Source: Bradyrhizobium barranii subsp. apii
GTDB lineage: Bacteria; Pseudomonadota; Alphaproteobacteria; Rhizobiales; Xanthobacteraceae
Length of the DNA stretch: 64,000 bases
NCBI RefSeq assembly: GCF_011516635.5
Contig: NZ_CP096255.1
Coordinates: 9,869,501 to 9,933,500, forward strand
Direction: 5' to 3'
Shown: positions 1 to 9,052 of the stretch, piece by piece
How the letters are laid out: each line of letters opens with the position of its first letter
Position numbering within the stretch: the stretch's first letter is position 1
Notes under the pieces: model-generated
What the model was told of the DNA's origin: nothing
Database searches by the model: none
What the model saw: the letters and a program-made list of their open reading frames with translations, nothing else
Program-made: the position numbers and the translations under genes

Positions 1-2
1 CG

Positions 3-1136
3 GGCGCCAGCGACACCGAGATCAAGGTCGGCCAGACCATGCCGTTTTCGGGACCGGCGTCGGCCTATTCGTCGATCGGCAAGACCCAGGCCGCCTATTT
101 CAAGATGATCAACGACCAGGGCGGCGTCAACGGTCGCAAGATCAATCTGATCCAGTATGACGACGCCTACTCGCCGCCGAAAGCCGTGGAGCAGATCCGC
201 AAGCTCGTCGAGAGCGACGAGGTGTTGCTGACCTTCCAGATCATCGGCACGCCGGTGAACGCGGCGGTGCAGAAATATCTCAATTCCAAGAAGGTGCCGC
301 AGTTGTTCGCGGCCACCGGCGCATCGCGGTTCACCGATCCGAAGAACTTCCCGTGGACCATGGGCTTCAATCCCAACTACTTCGTCGAAGGCCGCATCTA
401 CGGCCAGTACATTCTGAAGGAGCATCCCAACGCCAAGATCGGCGTGCTCTATCAGAACGACGACCTCGGCAAGGACTATCTGAACGGCATCAAGGCCGGC
501 CTCGGCGACAAGGCCGCCAAGATGATCGTGACCGAAGCCTCCTACGAAGTCTCCGATCCGACCGTCGATTCGCAGGTCCTCAAGATCAAGGACGCCGGCG
601 CCGATCTGTTCTTCAGCGCCACCACGCCGAAGCAGGCCGCACAAGCGATCAAGAAGATCGCCGAGATGGGCTGGCATCCGGTGCAGATCGTCGACATCAA
701 CGCCACCTCGGTCGGCGCGGTGCTGAAGCCGGCCGGCCTCGATGCCGCCAAGGGCTTGATCAGCGTCAACTACGGCAAGGAACCGCTCGATCCGACCTGG
801 AAGGACGATGCCGGCCTGAAGAGGTATTTCGACTTCATGGCGAAGTACTATCCGGACGGCGACAAGGACTCGAACTTCAACACCTACGGCTACAGCACGG
901 CGCAGCTGCTGGTCCATGTGCTGAAGCAGTGCGGCGACGACCTGACGCGCGAGAACGTCATGAAGCAGGCCGCGTCGCTGAAGGACGTCGTCAGCGACAG
1001 CGCGCTGCCCGGTATCAAGGCCAACACCTCGGCGACCGACTACCGCGTCAACAAGCAACTTCAGATGATGAAATTCAACGGTGAGCGCTGGGAGCTGTTC
1101 GGCCCGATCCTGGAGGATGCCGGCCCGATCGATTAG
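3..1136 (+). CDS. Liv-type ABC transporter substrate-binding protein (5' end outside window)
   Basis: Periplasmic ligand-binding protein of the branched-chain amino acid (HAAT/Liv) type, which delivers a small solute to an inner-membrane ABC permease. The visible part has the type I periplasmic-binding fold signature: an early KVGQTMPFSGPASAYSSIGK segment, a 'INDQGGVNGRKI' turn and a central 'PNAKIGVLYQNDDLGKDY' strand-loop. The reading frame is open from base 3, ahead of the first ATG at 39, and the signal peptide is missing, so the gene starts upstream of the window. No permease or ATPase follows it here, so it is either the last gene of its operon or an orphan. The ligand cannot be told from sequence. 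Confidence 0.9.
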   Translation, partial: GASDTEIKVGQTMPFSGPASAYSSIGKTQAAYFKMINDQGGVNGRKINLIQYDDAYSPPKAVEQIRKLVESDEVLLTFQIIGTPVNAAVQKYLNSKKVPQLFAATGASRFTDPKNFPWTMGFNPNYFVEGRIYGQYILKEHPNAKIGVLYQNDDLGKDYLNGIKAGLGDKAAKMIVTEASYEVSDPTVDSQVLKIKDAGADLFFSATTPKQAAQAIKKIAEMGWHPVQIVDINATSVGAVLKPAGLDAAKGLISVNYGKEPLDPTWKDDAGLKRYFDFMAKYYPDGDKDSNFNTYGYSTAQLLVHVLKQCGDDLTRENVMKQAASLKDVVSDSALPGIKANTSATDYRVNKQLQMMKFNGERWELFGPILEDAGPID

Positions 1137-1161
1137 TTCTCGGAAACAACTGCCTCAACGA

Positions 1162-1287
1162 CGTCATGCCCGGGCTTGTCCCGCCTGCGCGGCCGAAGCC
1201 GCTTCGGCGCGGCGAAGGCCCGGGCATCCACGTTCTTGGAGCGGCAAGTCAAAGGCGTGGATGGCCGGGTCAAGCCCGGCCATGACG
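1162..1287. repeat. Dispersed palindromic repeat, family A, copy 1
   Basis: The outer arms are inverted copies: GTCATGCCCGGGCTTG on the left and the matching CAAGCCCGGCCATGAC on the right. A second copy lies at 20224-20309. This copy carries about 40 extra bases in the left half. It sits between two convergent genes and could form a large hairpin. Confidence 0.75.
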
Positions 1288-1313
1288 ATGGAAAAAGATT
1301 CGCCCGACGGCAT

Positions 1314-1739
1314 TCAGGTGGGTATCTCTCCAAAGTTCTTGCCCACCGGCAGCACCGCGTGCCGGATCAGCCGTGAATCCTCCACCGCGGCCTGCCGATG
1401 CTTCACCGCTTCGCGATAGACGGGATCGCGGATCATCTCGACGAAGGCGGCGACGCTTGGATATTCGGCGATGAAGCAATGGTCCCAGCGCTCCTCTTGC
1501 GGGCCGATCAGCATCAGCTCGAATTTGCCCTGCCAGACGATGCGGCCGCCGAGGCGCTCGAACACCGGGCCGCTCTCGCGGCCATAGGCGGCATAGGCTT
1601 CCGCGCCGCTCGCCTTGCGGCCGTCGGGATAGGCCGCCTCTTCGCGCAAGCGCACGAGGTTCAGCATGTGGATCGGGCCGGGACGGTCGTTGTCCCGGAA
1701 CTGCGCAAAAATCTCCTTGCTCGGATCGATATGGCCCAT
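1314..1739 (-). CDS. DUF1330-like / NIPSNAP-like small protein, 141 aa
   Basis: Small cytoplasmic protein of the DUF1330 group (dimeric alpha/beta-barrel ferredoxin-like fold). Supporting features are the 'PIHMLNLVRLRE' opening strand, 'AYAAYGRESGPVFERLGGRIVWQGKFE' and the 'CFIAEYPSVAAFVEMIRDPVYREAVKHRQAA' segment, which are typical of the family. The ATG at 1739 follows a GAGGG ribosome-binding site. Its biochemical role is unknown. A second, shorter DUF1330 protein lies at 47783-48076. It converges on the binding-protein gene across repeat family A. Confidence 0.75.
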   Translation of the reverse strand: MGHIDPSKEIFAQFRDNDRPGPIHMLNLVRLREEAAYPDGRKASGAEAYAAYGRESGPVFERLGGRIVWQGKFELMLIGPQEERWDHCFIAEYPSVAAFVEMIRDPVYREAVKHRQAAVEDSRLIRHAVLPVGKNFGEIPT

Positions 1740-1901
1740 GCCGGTTCCCTCTTGTTTTATGCGGGCGATCCTAGCTCTGCCGCCTGGCGAGCGGAACTGC
1801 GGCAGGCGAATGCCGCACCTCCTAATCGCGCGTTAAGCTCTGGGTAACCGGGCCTTAAACAGCGACCGGTAGCGTGCGGCGGGGCGGGCTGACCGGGCGT
1901 T

Positions 1902-4124
1902 TTGCGTATGGCGTGGGGAAAGAAAAAGGGTGGGCGGAAGGAGCCGTTGATCGGCTTGCCTGCTGCGCTCGCCGATCTGCGCCTGACCGCGGCCGACCGC
2001 GTCCCCGGCGGCGAGGACAAGCCGAAGAAATCAACGAAATCATCCGCCAAGCGCAAGAGCGAGGATGCTGGCGACGAGCCGCCGCGCGAGCGGAAGGCAC
2101 AAGCCGGCCGCAGCGGCGCCAAGCGCCGGTCGAAATCGGGTGGAAGCTTCAGCCTCGGCCGCCTCGTCTATTGGGGTGCGGTGCTCGGCCTGTGGGGCAT
2201 GATCGCCGTGATCGGCGTCGTGATCTATGTCGGCGCCCATCTGCCGCCGATCCAGTCGCTGGAGATTCCCAAGCGCCCGCCAACGATCCAGATCGTCGGC
2301 ATCGACGGCAGCATGCTGGCGCAGCGCGGCGAGATGGCCGGCGCCAACGTCTCGCTGAAGGACCTGCCGCCCTATCTGCCGAAGGCCTTCATCGCCATCG
2401 AGGACCGCCGCTTCTACTCGCATTTCGGCATCGACCCGATTGGCATCCTGCGGGCCCTCGTCACCAACGTGCTCCATCGCGGCGTCTCGCAGGGCGGCTC
2501 GACCCTGACGCAGCAGCTCGCGAAGAACCTGTTCCTGACCCAGGAACGGACCATGGCGCGCAAGCTGCAGGAGGCGGAGCTCGCGATCTGGCTGGAGCGC
2601 AAGCATTCCAAGAACGAGATCCTGGAGCTCTATCTCAACCGCGTCTATTTCGGCTCGGGCGCCTATGGCGTCGAGGCCGCGGCGCAGAAATATTTCGGCA
2701 AGTCGGCGAAGGACGTCACCGTCGCCGAAGCCGCGATGCTGGCGGGCCTCGTCAAATCGCCGTCGCGGCTGGCGCCGAACCGCAATCCGGAAGGCGCGGA
2801 AGCGCGCGCGCAAATCGTGCTCGCGGCGATGGCGGATGCAAAATTCATCACCGAAGCGCAGGCGCAGGCCTCGATCGGCCACCCCTCCTACAACGTGAAG
2901 CCGGCCGGCGCCGGCACGCTCAACTACGTCGCCGACTGGATCGGCGAGGTGCTGGACGATCTGGTCGGCCAGATCGACGAGAGCATCAAGGTCGAGACTA
3001 CGATCGATCCGAAGCTTCAGAGCGTGGCGGAAGCCGCCGTCATCGACGAGCTCGCGGCCAAGAGCGTGAAGTTCAACGTCAGCCAGGGCGCGCTGGTGGC
3101 GATGACGCCCGACGGCGCGGTACGCGCCTTGGTCGGCGGGCGGAACTATTCCGACAGCCAGTACAACCGCGCAGTCACTGCGAAGCGCCAGCCGGGCTCC
3201 TCGTTCAAGCCGTTCGTGTACCTGACCGCGCTCGAGCAGGGGCTGACGCCGGACACGGTGCGCCAGGACGCGCCGATCGAGGTCAAGGGCTGGAAGCCCG
3301 AGAACTACACCCATGAATATTTCGGCGCGGTGACGCTGACGCAGGCGCTGGCGATGTCGCTCAACACCGTCGCCATCCGCCTCGGTCTCGAGGTCGGGCC
3401 GAAGAACGTGGTGCGCACCGCGCACCGGCTCGGCATCTCCTCGAAGCTCGAGCCCAATGCCTCGATCGCGCTCGGCACCTCCGAAGTCTCGGTCGTCGAG
3501 CTGGTCGGCGCCTATGCCCCCTTCGCCAATGGCGGCTTCGCGGTGGCGCCGCACGTCGTCACGCGGATCAGGACGCTCAGTGGCAAGCTGCTCTACATGC
3601 GGCAAGCGGAAGAGCGCAACCAGGTGATCGACCCGCGCTATGTCGGCATGATGAACACGATGATGCGGGAGACGCTGATATCAGGCACCGCCAAGAAGGC
3701 GGAGATCCCCGGCTGGCCGGCAGCCGGCAAGACCGGCACCAGCCAGGATTATCGCGACGCCTGGTTCATCGGCTACACCGCCAACCTCGTCACCGGCGTC
3801 TGGCTCGGCAATGACGACAACTCGCCGACCAAGAAGGCGACCGGCGGCGGCCTGCCCGTCGAAGTCTGGTCGCGCTTCATGCGCACGGCGCACGAGGGCG
3901 TGCCGGTGGCCGCCTTGCCGAACTCGCAAGCGAGCTGGGGCCTGTCGAACCTCGCGCAGGCGGCATCGCAGGTATCGCCGCCGACGGCGACGACAGCACC
4001 CGGACCGGCACCGGCGAGCAGTGGCGGCTATCGCCCGCCTCCGACGCGCGCCAATGTGCGGCCGGAAGCCGCAGCAGGCCTCGACGGCTGGCTGATGGAC
4101 CGGCTGTTCGGCGGAAATCGGTAG
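1902..4124 (+). CDS. Penicillin-binding protein 1A, bifunctional transglycosylase/transpeptidase
   Basis: Class A PBP that polymerises and cross-links peptidoglycan in the periplasm, 740 aa. Order of domains: a basic, low-complexity cytoplasmic tail (1-80), one membrane anchor (about 86-111), a GT51 glycosyltransferase domain with the catalytic Glu167 in EDRRFYSHFG and QGGSTLTQQLAKNL at about 197-210, then a transpeptidase domain with SxxK (Ser433-Lys436), SLN (486-488) and KTGT (610-613). All catalytic motifs are intact. The C-terminal tail (about 690-725) is rich in Ala, Pro and Thr. A second ATG two codons downstream (1908) is an equally possible start. Confidence 0.93.
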   Translation: MRMAWGKKKGGRKEPLIGLPAALADLRLTAADRVPGGEDKPKKSTKSSAKRKSEDAGDEPPRERKAQAGRSGAKRRSKSGGSFSLGRLVYWGAVLGLWGMIAVIGVVIYVGAHLPPIQSLEIPKRPPTIQIVGIDGSMLAQRGEMAGANVSLKDLPPYLPKAFIAIEDRRFYSHFGIDPIGILRALVTNVLHRGVSQGGSTLTQQLAKNLFLTQERTMARKLQEAELAIWLERKHSKNEILELYLNRVYFGSGAYGVEAAAQKYFGKSAKDVTVAEAAMLAGLVKSPSRLAPNRNPEGAEARAQIVLAAMADAKFITEAQAQASIGHPSYNVKPAGAGTLNYVADWIGEVLDDLVGQIDESIKVETTIDPKLQSVAEAAVIDELAAKSVKFNVSQGALVAMTPDGAVRALVGGRNYSDSQYNRAVTAKRQPGSSFKPFVYLTALEQGLTPDTVRQDAPIEVKGWKPENYTHEYFGAVTLTQALAMSLNTVAIRLGLEVGPKNVVRTAHRLGISSKLEPNASIALGTSEVSVVELVGAYAPFANGGFAVAPHVVTRIRTLSGKLLYMRQAEERNQVIDPRYVGMMNTMMRETLISGTAKKAEIPGWPAAGKTGTSQDYRDAWFIGYTANLVTGVWLGNDDNSPTKKATGGGLPVEVWSRFMRTAHEGVPVAALPNSQASWGLSNLAQAASQVSPPTATTAPGPAPASSGGYRPPPTRANVRPEAAAGLDGWLMDRLFGGNR

Positions 4125-4162
4125 CTTCGAGCTGAGGTCCCCAGAGCCTCAAAACAAAAAAC

Positions 4163-4188
4163 GCGAAAACAACCCCATGCACAGTAGA
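4163..4188 (+). repeat. 26-bp dispersed motif, copy 1
   Basis: A 26-base string beginning GCGAAAACAACCCC and ending GCACAGTAGA. It is identical to 61565-61590. At both sites it lies just after the end of a gene or intergenic start and upstream of a family C palindrome. Function unknown. Confidence 0.7.
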
Positions 4189-4322
4189 CGGTGACTTCAG
4201 GCGCGCCGCGCGGTGGATTGTAGGAAACGTTTGATCCGGCGGGACAAATCGAGCGTGCCGCGCAATCGTCGCGAAGTATGGCGGGGATCGCGCAAAGCGC
4301 GCTGACGTCGCCCCACTCTCAA

Positions 4323-4461
4323 CTGTCATTCCCCGCCACCGGGTCTCGCCTTCGGCGAGCCCGATGACAGGCTCCAGCGGGGAATCCAGTACGCCGAGAC
4401 GTCGAGATTCAAAATAGCTGCCGCGGCGTGCTGGATCGCCCGCCTTCGCGGGCGATGACAG
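4323..4461. repeat. Dispersed palindromic repeat, family C, copy 1
   Basis: Begins CTGTCATTCCCCGC and ends with the inverted CGGGCGATGACAG. The internal 'GGGGAATCCAGTACGCCG' block is shared with copies at 5580-5685 and 54228-54331 and, inverted, at 61641-61744. Confidence 0.75.
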
Positions 4462-4512
4462 TGATGGATGCGGCCAGCGTTTGCTCGGGCTGACATCGCG
4501 CCACGGCTTCGG

Positions 4513-4554
4513 CAAGTCCTGCCCAACAAGTCCTGCCCAACAAGTCCTGCCCAA
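4513..4554 (+). repeat. 14-bp tandem repeat, three perfect copies
   Basis: The unit CAAGTCCTGCCCAA is repeated three times without a mismatch at 4513-4526, 4527-4540 and 4541-4554. It is non-coding. Confidence 0.9.
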
Positions 4555-4691
4555 GACGGCAAGATTTACCGATGCCGAAATATCCCTGAACGGCCAAAAC
4601 ACCAGTCTCTTCAAGGCTCCGACATCGGCCCGGGAATTGCTCTCTTAGGTTGAGTTTCCGAAGACTCGGGTTTAGTGGGAAGGAGCGTTCC

Positions 4692-5357
4692 ATGATTACA
4701 GGTCTATCCAGCGCGGCGTTGCCCTATCTGCGCCCTGCATCAACGACCGGTTCCAATGCGACAACGACATCGGATCTCCAGCCGGAGGCGTCGACTGCAA
4801 CTGACCCTGCGACCAGCAGCCCCGGAATCAGCGTGTCGCAACTCAAGCCGCTGCAAGGCGCCAAGCCGATCTCGGTGACGGATAACCCGGTCCTGCGCGA
4901 CCTGATGGCAACGAATTGGCTGATGACCCACGGCGCGAACGCGACTCAACCGGCCGTCTCGGACGATGCGCCTGAGAACACCTATGCCCAGGTGAAGGTT
5001 GACGGCAAAGTGGTGGCCACACTGTACAATGGCGGGTCCTCGACGATGACCAACGCGGCGGCCGCAAAGATCGGCAAGCTCGAGGATCCTCCCGGTCTGA
5101 GTGGACCTGATCTGGCGCAATGGCGAGCCGACAATTACGCCAAGCTGCTTGGCGGCACCGTCGAAAAAGCGTCCACCGCGATCACGCAATCGCAATGGAC
5201 ACCGCGTCAAAGCAGTTCTGCGCCCTATAGTCGCGATCAACTCGACGCGGCCTTCCAGGCGATGCTGGCCGAGGGCCAGAAGGCCGCCGTGCAACTGCAA
5301 TCGTCCTATCTCGCCTCGCGCGCGCAGCCGGGGACAAGCGCAGATATCAGCGCCTGA
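4692..5357 (+). CDS. Unrecognised protein, 221 aa
   Basis: No family recognised. The first 55 residues are Thr/Ser/Ala-rich and look disordered, with no signal peptide. A more ordered middle follows, with 'TYAQVKVDGKVVATLYNGGSSTMTNAAAAKIGKL' and 'GPDLAQWRADNYAKLLGGTVEKA'; the tail is Gln/Ser-rich. The ATG at 4692 follows a GGAAGGAG ribosome-binding site at about 4679-4685, which decides the start over the upstream in-frame ATG at 4650. It is a single gene in repeat-rich DNA. Coding potential is supported by the ribosome-binding site and GC-rich third positions only. Confidence 0.6.
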   Translation: MITGLSSAALPYLRPASTTGSNATTTSDLQPEASTATDPATSSPGISVSQLKPLQGAKPISVTDNPVLRDLMATNWLMTHGANATQPAVSDDAPENTYAQVKVDGKVVATLYNGGSSTMTNAAAAKIGKLEDPPGLSGPDLAQWRADNYAKLLGGTVEKASTAITQSQWTPRQSSSAPYSRDQLDAAFQAMLAEGQKAAVQLQSSYLASRAQPGTSADISA

Positions 5358-5726
5358 CCTGAGAGATGGTTTGAGGACGCGCGGCATCCGGGCGACGAGT
5401 CAAAGCACATCAAGCAAGATCATCCCGGCTGACGCCGAACAACGAGCAGCCATCGTCGGCGTTCAACGCCCGCGATGTCGCGCGACGAGAGCTGCTCGCC
5501 TTAGATAGTCCGATGGGTCGGTCGTTCGGGGAAATCGGAAAGCGTGGCACGAGACGCACTGATGTCGCCCCGTCCTCCGCTGTCATTCCCCCCGAAAGCG
5601 GGGAATCCAGTACGCTGCGGCTTCTCGGCTTAACAATGACCGCCTCTGGAATACTGGGTCGCCCGGTCAAGCCGGGCGACGACAGTGAGTGTTGGGCTAG
5701 CAGCGAGGCCTAATCTGCAGCGCGCC
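5358..5726. other. Gene-free interval containing a family C repeat
   Basis: 369 bp between convergent genes. The only recognisable content is the family C palindrome at 5580-5685, preceded by a block (about 5560-5580) that resembles the sequence just before the copy at 4323. Confidence 0.6.
5580..5685. repeat. Dispersed palindromic repeat, family C, copy 2
   Basis: Starts CTGTCATTCCCCCCG and ends CGGGCGACGACAG. The inner 'GGGGAATCCAGTACGC' and 'GGAATACTGGGTCGCCCGG' blocks match the other family C copies. Confidence 0.8.
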
Positions 5727-6482
5727 CTAATCCTCGACGCCGTACCGGTGCAGGTCGTTGCCGTGCGTATCGAGCCACTTCTTGGCGCGCTCCATCGACG
5801 GGCAGGCCTTTCCGCAGACGCGCCAGAACCGCGCCGAGTGGTTCATCTCGACGAGATGGGCGACCTCGTGCGCGGCGAGGTAGTCGAGCACGTAGGGCGG
5901 CGCGAGGATCAGGCGCCAGGAGAACGACAGCGAGCCAGCCGAGGTGCAGGAGCCCCAACGGCTGGACTGATCGCGGATCGAGAGGCGCTTGACCCTGACG
6001 CCGAGCTCGACGGCATAGGCCTCCGCCGAGCGCTGGAGATCGTGGCGCGCCTCGCGCTTGAGGAAGTCGCTGACGCGGCGGTCGACATGCTCGACCCCGC
6101 CGGCGACGCAGAGAATGCGTTCACCGCTGTCGCGCACTTCTGTCCATACCGTGCCGCGCGTGCCGGCACGATGAACGATACGATGGGCCGTGCCGCGTAG
6201 CGGTATCACTGTGCCGGGTTGGAACGGCGCAGCCTTCGGCAAACGACCAAGACGTGCAGCGATCCACGCGCCGTGACGTTGTGCGAAGTCCTTGGCTTCG
6301 GCCAGCGTGCCGCGCGGCGGGATGGTGAGGATGGCTTCGCGATCGCTCGGATGGATTCTGAGCGTGTAGCGGCGCGCGCGGCGGTGCCGACGCAATCGAA
6401 TCGCAAAAAACTGCGATCCATGGGTGATGACCAGGGTCTTCGGCTCGTGGGGCCGTCGATAGAGGAGTGCGCGAGTGGCCAT
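5727..6482 (-). CDS. YgjP-like zinc metallopeptidase (M48/DUF45 family), 251 aa
   Basis: Predicted cytoplasmic metal-dependent hydrolase of the YgjP/DUF45 family. The zinc-binding helix 'HEVAHLVEMNHSARFWRV' gives HExxH plus a downstream His, and the family signature 'IRDQSSRWGSCTSAGSLSFSWRLILAP' precedes it. The start is placed at ATG 6482 (MATRALLYRR), because the longer frame reaching 6566 adds 28 residues unlike the family. The substrate is unknown; some relatives are linked to restriction or DNA-repair loci, but nothing nearby supports that here. Confidence 0.85.
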   Translation of the reverse strand: MATRALLYRRPHEPKTLVITHGSQFFAIRLRRHRRARRYTLRIHPSDREAILTIPPRGTLAEAKDFAQRHGAWIAARLGRLPKAAPFQPGTVIPLRGTAHRIVHRAGTRGTVWTEVRDSGERILCVAGGVEHVDRRVSDFLKREARHDLQRSAEAYAVELGVRVKRLSIRDQSSRWGSCTSAGSLSFSWRLILAPPYVLDYLAAHEVAHLVEMNHSARFWRVCGKACPSMERAKKWLDTHGNDLHRYGVED

Positions 6483-6783
6483 GTCTGTCAGTCCGGGGGG
6501 CAGGAGGGCGCCCGGATTCTGCCATAACCGCCGCCAGGGAAAGCGCTCGGCGCAAAAACAAATCATTTGCCCAATATACAGCGGTCTAGCGTCCGGGAGA
6601 CCCTACAGACTGGGGCTGGAACCCGGTTTTTTCGCCCCCGTTGGACGCATGCGGCACCCCCAAGGGCTGAGGTGGGACTCACTCCTATAAGGCTACCTAA
6701 ATACCGCGAATCTGGAGGGAACCAGCCCCTGCCGGAACCTCCGACAGGGCGCCGATTTTCAGCGGGAAAGCCGAAAAACGCGT
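6483..6783. ncRNA. Possible structured RNA, unidentified, or unusual regulatory region
   Basis: 301 bp without a gene. It contains a long-range complementarity: GGGGCTGG at 6612-6619 pairs with CCAGCCCC at 6722-6729, extended by CCC (6622-6624) with GGG (6717-6719) across an AA/AA mismatch. Nested inside are GCGG 6651-6654 with CCGC 6704-6707, and CACC with GGTG around 6655-6675. A CCGGG...CCCGG stem ends in TTTTTT at about 6627-6632 on the plus strand. The nested rod recalls 6S-type architecture, but I do not recognise 6S, tmRNA, SRP or RNase P motifs. Strand is uncertain. Confidence 0.3.
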
Positions 6784-6792
6784 TTATTCGGC
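6770..6792 (-). terminator. Hairpin over the phaZ stop codon
   Basis: GCCGAA/TTCGGC arms surround an inner AAACGCGTTT palindrome. On the minus strand the hairpin is followed by TTTCC. The stem includes the last codons and stop of the PHA depolymerase gene. It is a plausible, if weak, intrinsic terminator. Confidence 0.45.
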
Positions 6793-8112
6793 CGCAAGAG
6801 CCTGCAACGAGCTCGGATTCGCAGCCGAGACCATGAAGTCATGGATGCGCGGCACGATTTCCGACTTGAAGCGCGAGCCGTTGAACACGCCGTAATGCCC
6901 GACGCCCTTCTGGACGTAATGAACGCGTCGGTGATCGGGGATCGAGCTGCACAATGTGTGCGTTGCTTCGGTCTGACCGAGCCCGGAGATGTCGTCGTTC
7001 TCGCCTTCGACCGTCATCAGCGCCACGCGCGTGACCTTCGAGGGGTCGACGCGTGTTCCGCGATGGGTCATCTCGCCCTTTGGCAGCGAGTGCTTCACGA
7101 ACACGGTGTCGACCGTCTGCAGATAATACTCGGCGGAGAGATCCATCACCGCGAGATATTCGTCGTAGAAGTCGCGATGCTTGTCGACGAGGTCGCCGTC
7201 GCCCTTCACCAGATTGGCAAACAGGCGCTTGTGGGCGTCCATGTGCCGGTCGAGGTTCATGCTGATGAACCCGTTGAGCTGCAGGAAGCCCGGATAGACG
7301 TCGCGCATCATGCCCGGATGCGGGAACGGCACCTTGGTGATGACGGTGTTGCGGAACCAGTCGATGCCGCGCTCCTGGGCGAGCTTGTTCACCCCGGTCG
7401 GATTGCGGCGGGTGTCGATCGGACCGCCCATCAGCGTCATCGACGTCGGCACGAAGGGATCGCGCCGCGCTTCCATGATCGAGACGGCGGCAACGACGGG
7501 AACGGAGGGCTGGCACACCGCCATGACATGGGTGTTGCCGCCAAGGACGTGCAGCATCTCGATGACGTAGTCGATGTAGTCGTCGAGATCGAAGCGGCCT
7601 TCGCTCAGGGGCACCATGCGGGCGTCGGCCCAATCGGTGATGTAGACCTCATGCGCCGGCAGGAACGCCTCGACCGTGCCGCGCAGCAGCGTCGCGTAGT
7701 GGCCGGACATCGGCGCCACGATCAGCACGCGCGGCTGCGGGCTGCGCAAGGGACGGGCGAACTTGCGATCGAAGTAGAGCAGCTTGCAGAACGGCTTTTC
7801 CCAGACCGAGCGGACCTCGACGGGAACGCGGATGCCGTTGACCTCGGTGTCGTTGAGGCCCCATTCCGGCTTGCCGTAACGGCGCGTGGTGCGTTCGAAC
7901 AATTCACAGGCCGCGGCGACGGACTTGCCGACCTCGGTGCGCGCCCACGGATTGAGGGGATTCTGAAACAGGAGCTTGGTCGCATCGGTGACCGCACGCG
8001 CCGGATTGAGAGAGGCCTGCCCCATCTCGTACATCCAGTACATCGGCGTCGTCAGGACCGGACTGCCTTCGGCCGCCAGGGGCGGCGCGCCGCCGAACTC
8101 ACCAATAGGCAT
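6784..8112 (-). CDS. phaZ: Intracellular polyhydroxyalkanoate depolymerase
   Basis: Degrades storage poly(3-hydroxybutyrate) granules in the cytoplasm, 442 aa. It has the alpha/beta-hydrolase fold of the PhaZa family with no signal peptide. The lipase box carries Cys instead of Ser (VCQPSVP, Cys200), as is known for intracellular native-PHB depolymerases. The acid region 'VEGENDDISG' and the final 'GVGHYGVFNG' histidine are present. ATG 8112 has an AGAGGA ribosome-binding site 8 bases upstream; an in-frame ATG at 8043 would match the N-terminus of some relatives. It is transcribed alone. Confidence 0.93.
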   Translation of the reverse strand: MPIGEFGGAPPLAAEGSPVLTTPMYWMYEMGQASLNPARAVTDATKLLFQNPLNPWARTEVGKSVAAACELFERTTRRYGKPEWGLNDTEVNGIRVPVEVRSVWEKPFCKLLYFDRKFARPLRSPQPRVLIVAPMSGHYATLLRGTVEAFLPAHEVYITDWADARMVPLSEGRFDLDDYIDYVIEMLHVLGGNTHVMAVCQPSVPVVAAVSIMEARRDPFVPTSMTLMGGPIDTRRNPTGVNKLAQERGIDWFRNTVITKVPFPHPGMMRDVYPGFLQLNGFISMNLDRHMDAHKRLFANLVKGDGDLVDKHRDFYDEYLAVMDLSAEYYLQTVDTVFVKHSLPKGEMTHRGTRVDPSKVTRVALMTVEGENDDISGLGQTEATHTLCSSIPDHRRVHYVQKGVGHYGVFNGSRFKSEIVPRIHDFMVSAANPSSLQALAAE

Positions 8113-8233
8113 CGCTAAAATCCTCTTCGCATCGCAACATACTGCCGAATGCGTAATATTGCGTCAATGCATGGTTCCGTACATCTACGGAGCCGGAACG
8201 GCTAAATCAGCCTGAATCCACGGGAAAGTGAGA

Positions 8234-9052
8234 TTATTCACCGCTCGAGAGCAGCGAGCCGTGCTTCTTGGCGCTCCGCAAAAGGGCAAGGAATGCCCCA
8301 AAAGATGCAACCAGCAGCACCGCATTGATGGCCAACGCACGCAACATCAGATCGATCCGGAGGGTCTGTTCGATCAGGAGCGCCCGCATTCCCTCGAACA
8401 CATAGGTCGGCGGCAGCGACCAGGCGACGTATTGCAGCCATGCCGGCAGCACGCGGACGGGATAGTAGACGCAGGCGAGCGGCATGATCGCGAACATCAG
8501 GGTCCAGACGATGCTCTCGGCGCCAAGGCCGTTTCGTAAGACCAGCCCCGAGACGAAGATGCCGACCGCCCAGCTCGTGAAGATCAGATTGCAGAAGAAT
8601 GCAATCAGCGGCAGACCGAGGGCGTAGACGTTGAAGTGAAACAGGAACAGCGCGAGCAGCGTCATCGGGATGACGCCGATCGCGAGCCGGATCATGCTCA
8701 TGATCATCAGCGACAGCAGAAACTCGATCGGCTTCAGGGGGCTCATCATGAGGTTGCCGATGTTGCGCGCCCACATCTCCTCCAGAAACGAGATCGAAAA
8801 GCCGAGCTGGCCGCGGAACAGGATGTCCCAGAGGATGACGGCGCCGATCAGCGTGCCGCCGGCGCGCGCGAAGAAATTGGCGTTCTCGGCGATGTAGAGT
8901 TGGAGAAAGCCCCAGGTGATGACCTGGAGCGCGGGCCAATAAAGCAGCTCGAGCAGCCGCGGCCAGGACGACATCAACAGGTACCAGTAGCGCAGGATCA
9001 TCGCGCCGATGCGATGGATGGAAATGCCGCGGTGGAGGGAGAGCTCGGTCAT
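8234..9052 (-). CDS. ABC-2 type transporter permease, 272 aa
   Basis: Inner-membrane permease of an ABC exporter. Six or so hydrophobic segments are visible, for example 'LIGAVILWDILFRGQLGFSISFLEE', 'IAFFCNLIFTSWAVGIFVSGLVL' and 'AINAVLLVASFGAFLALL', with the 'MWARNIGNLMMSPLKP' loop typical of ABC-2 permeases. The ATG at 9052 overlaps the stop of the upstream ATPase gene (9049) by 4 bases, so the two are translationally coupled. Longer in-frame readings upstream lie inside the ATPase gene and are discarded. The exported substrate is unknown. Confidence 0.88.
   Translation of the reverse strand: MTELSLHRGISIHRIGAMILRYWYLLMSSWPRLLELLYWPALQVITWGFLQLYIAENANFFARAGGTLIGAVILWDILFRGQLGFSISFLEEMWARNIGNLMMSPLKPIEFLLSLMIMSMIRLAIGVIPMTLLALFLFHFNVYALGLPLIAFFCNLIFTSWAVGIFVSGLVLRNGLGAESIVWTLMFAIMPLACVYYPVRVLPAWLQYVAWSLPPTYVFEGMRALLIEQTLRIDLMLRALAINAVLLVASFGAFLALLRSAKKHGSLLSSGE

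Larger units (their letters stand above)
4125..4691. other. Gene-free interval with several repeats
   Basis: 567 bp between the PBP gene and the next gene. It holds a 26-bp motif (4163-4188) that recurs exactly at 61565-61590, one family C palindromic repeat (4323-4461) and three perfect tandem copies of a 14-bp unit (4513-4554). No convincing gene was found on either strand. Confidence 0.6.

Noticed and set aside
2040..3605. 521-codon open frame on the minus strand
   Set aside because: It is antisense to the PBP1A gene, whose catalytic motifs are unmistakable. Long antisense frames are expected at this GC content.
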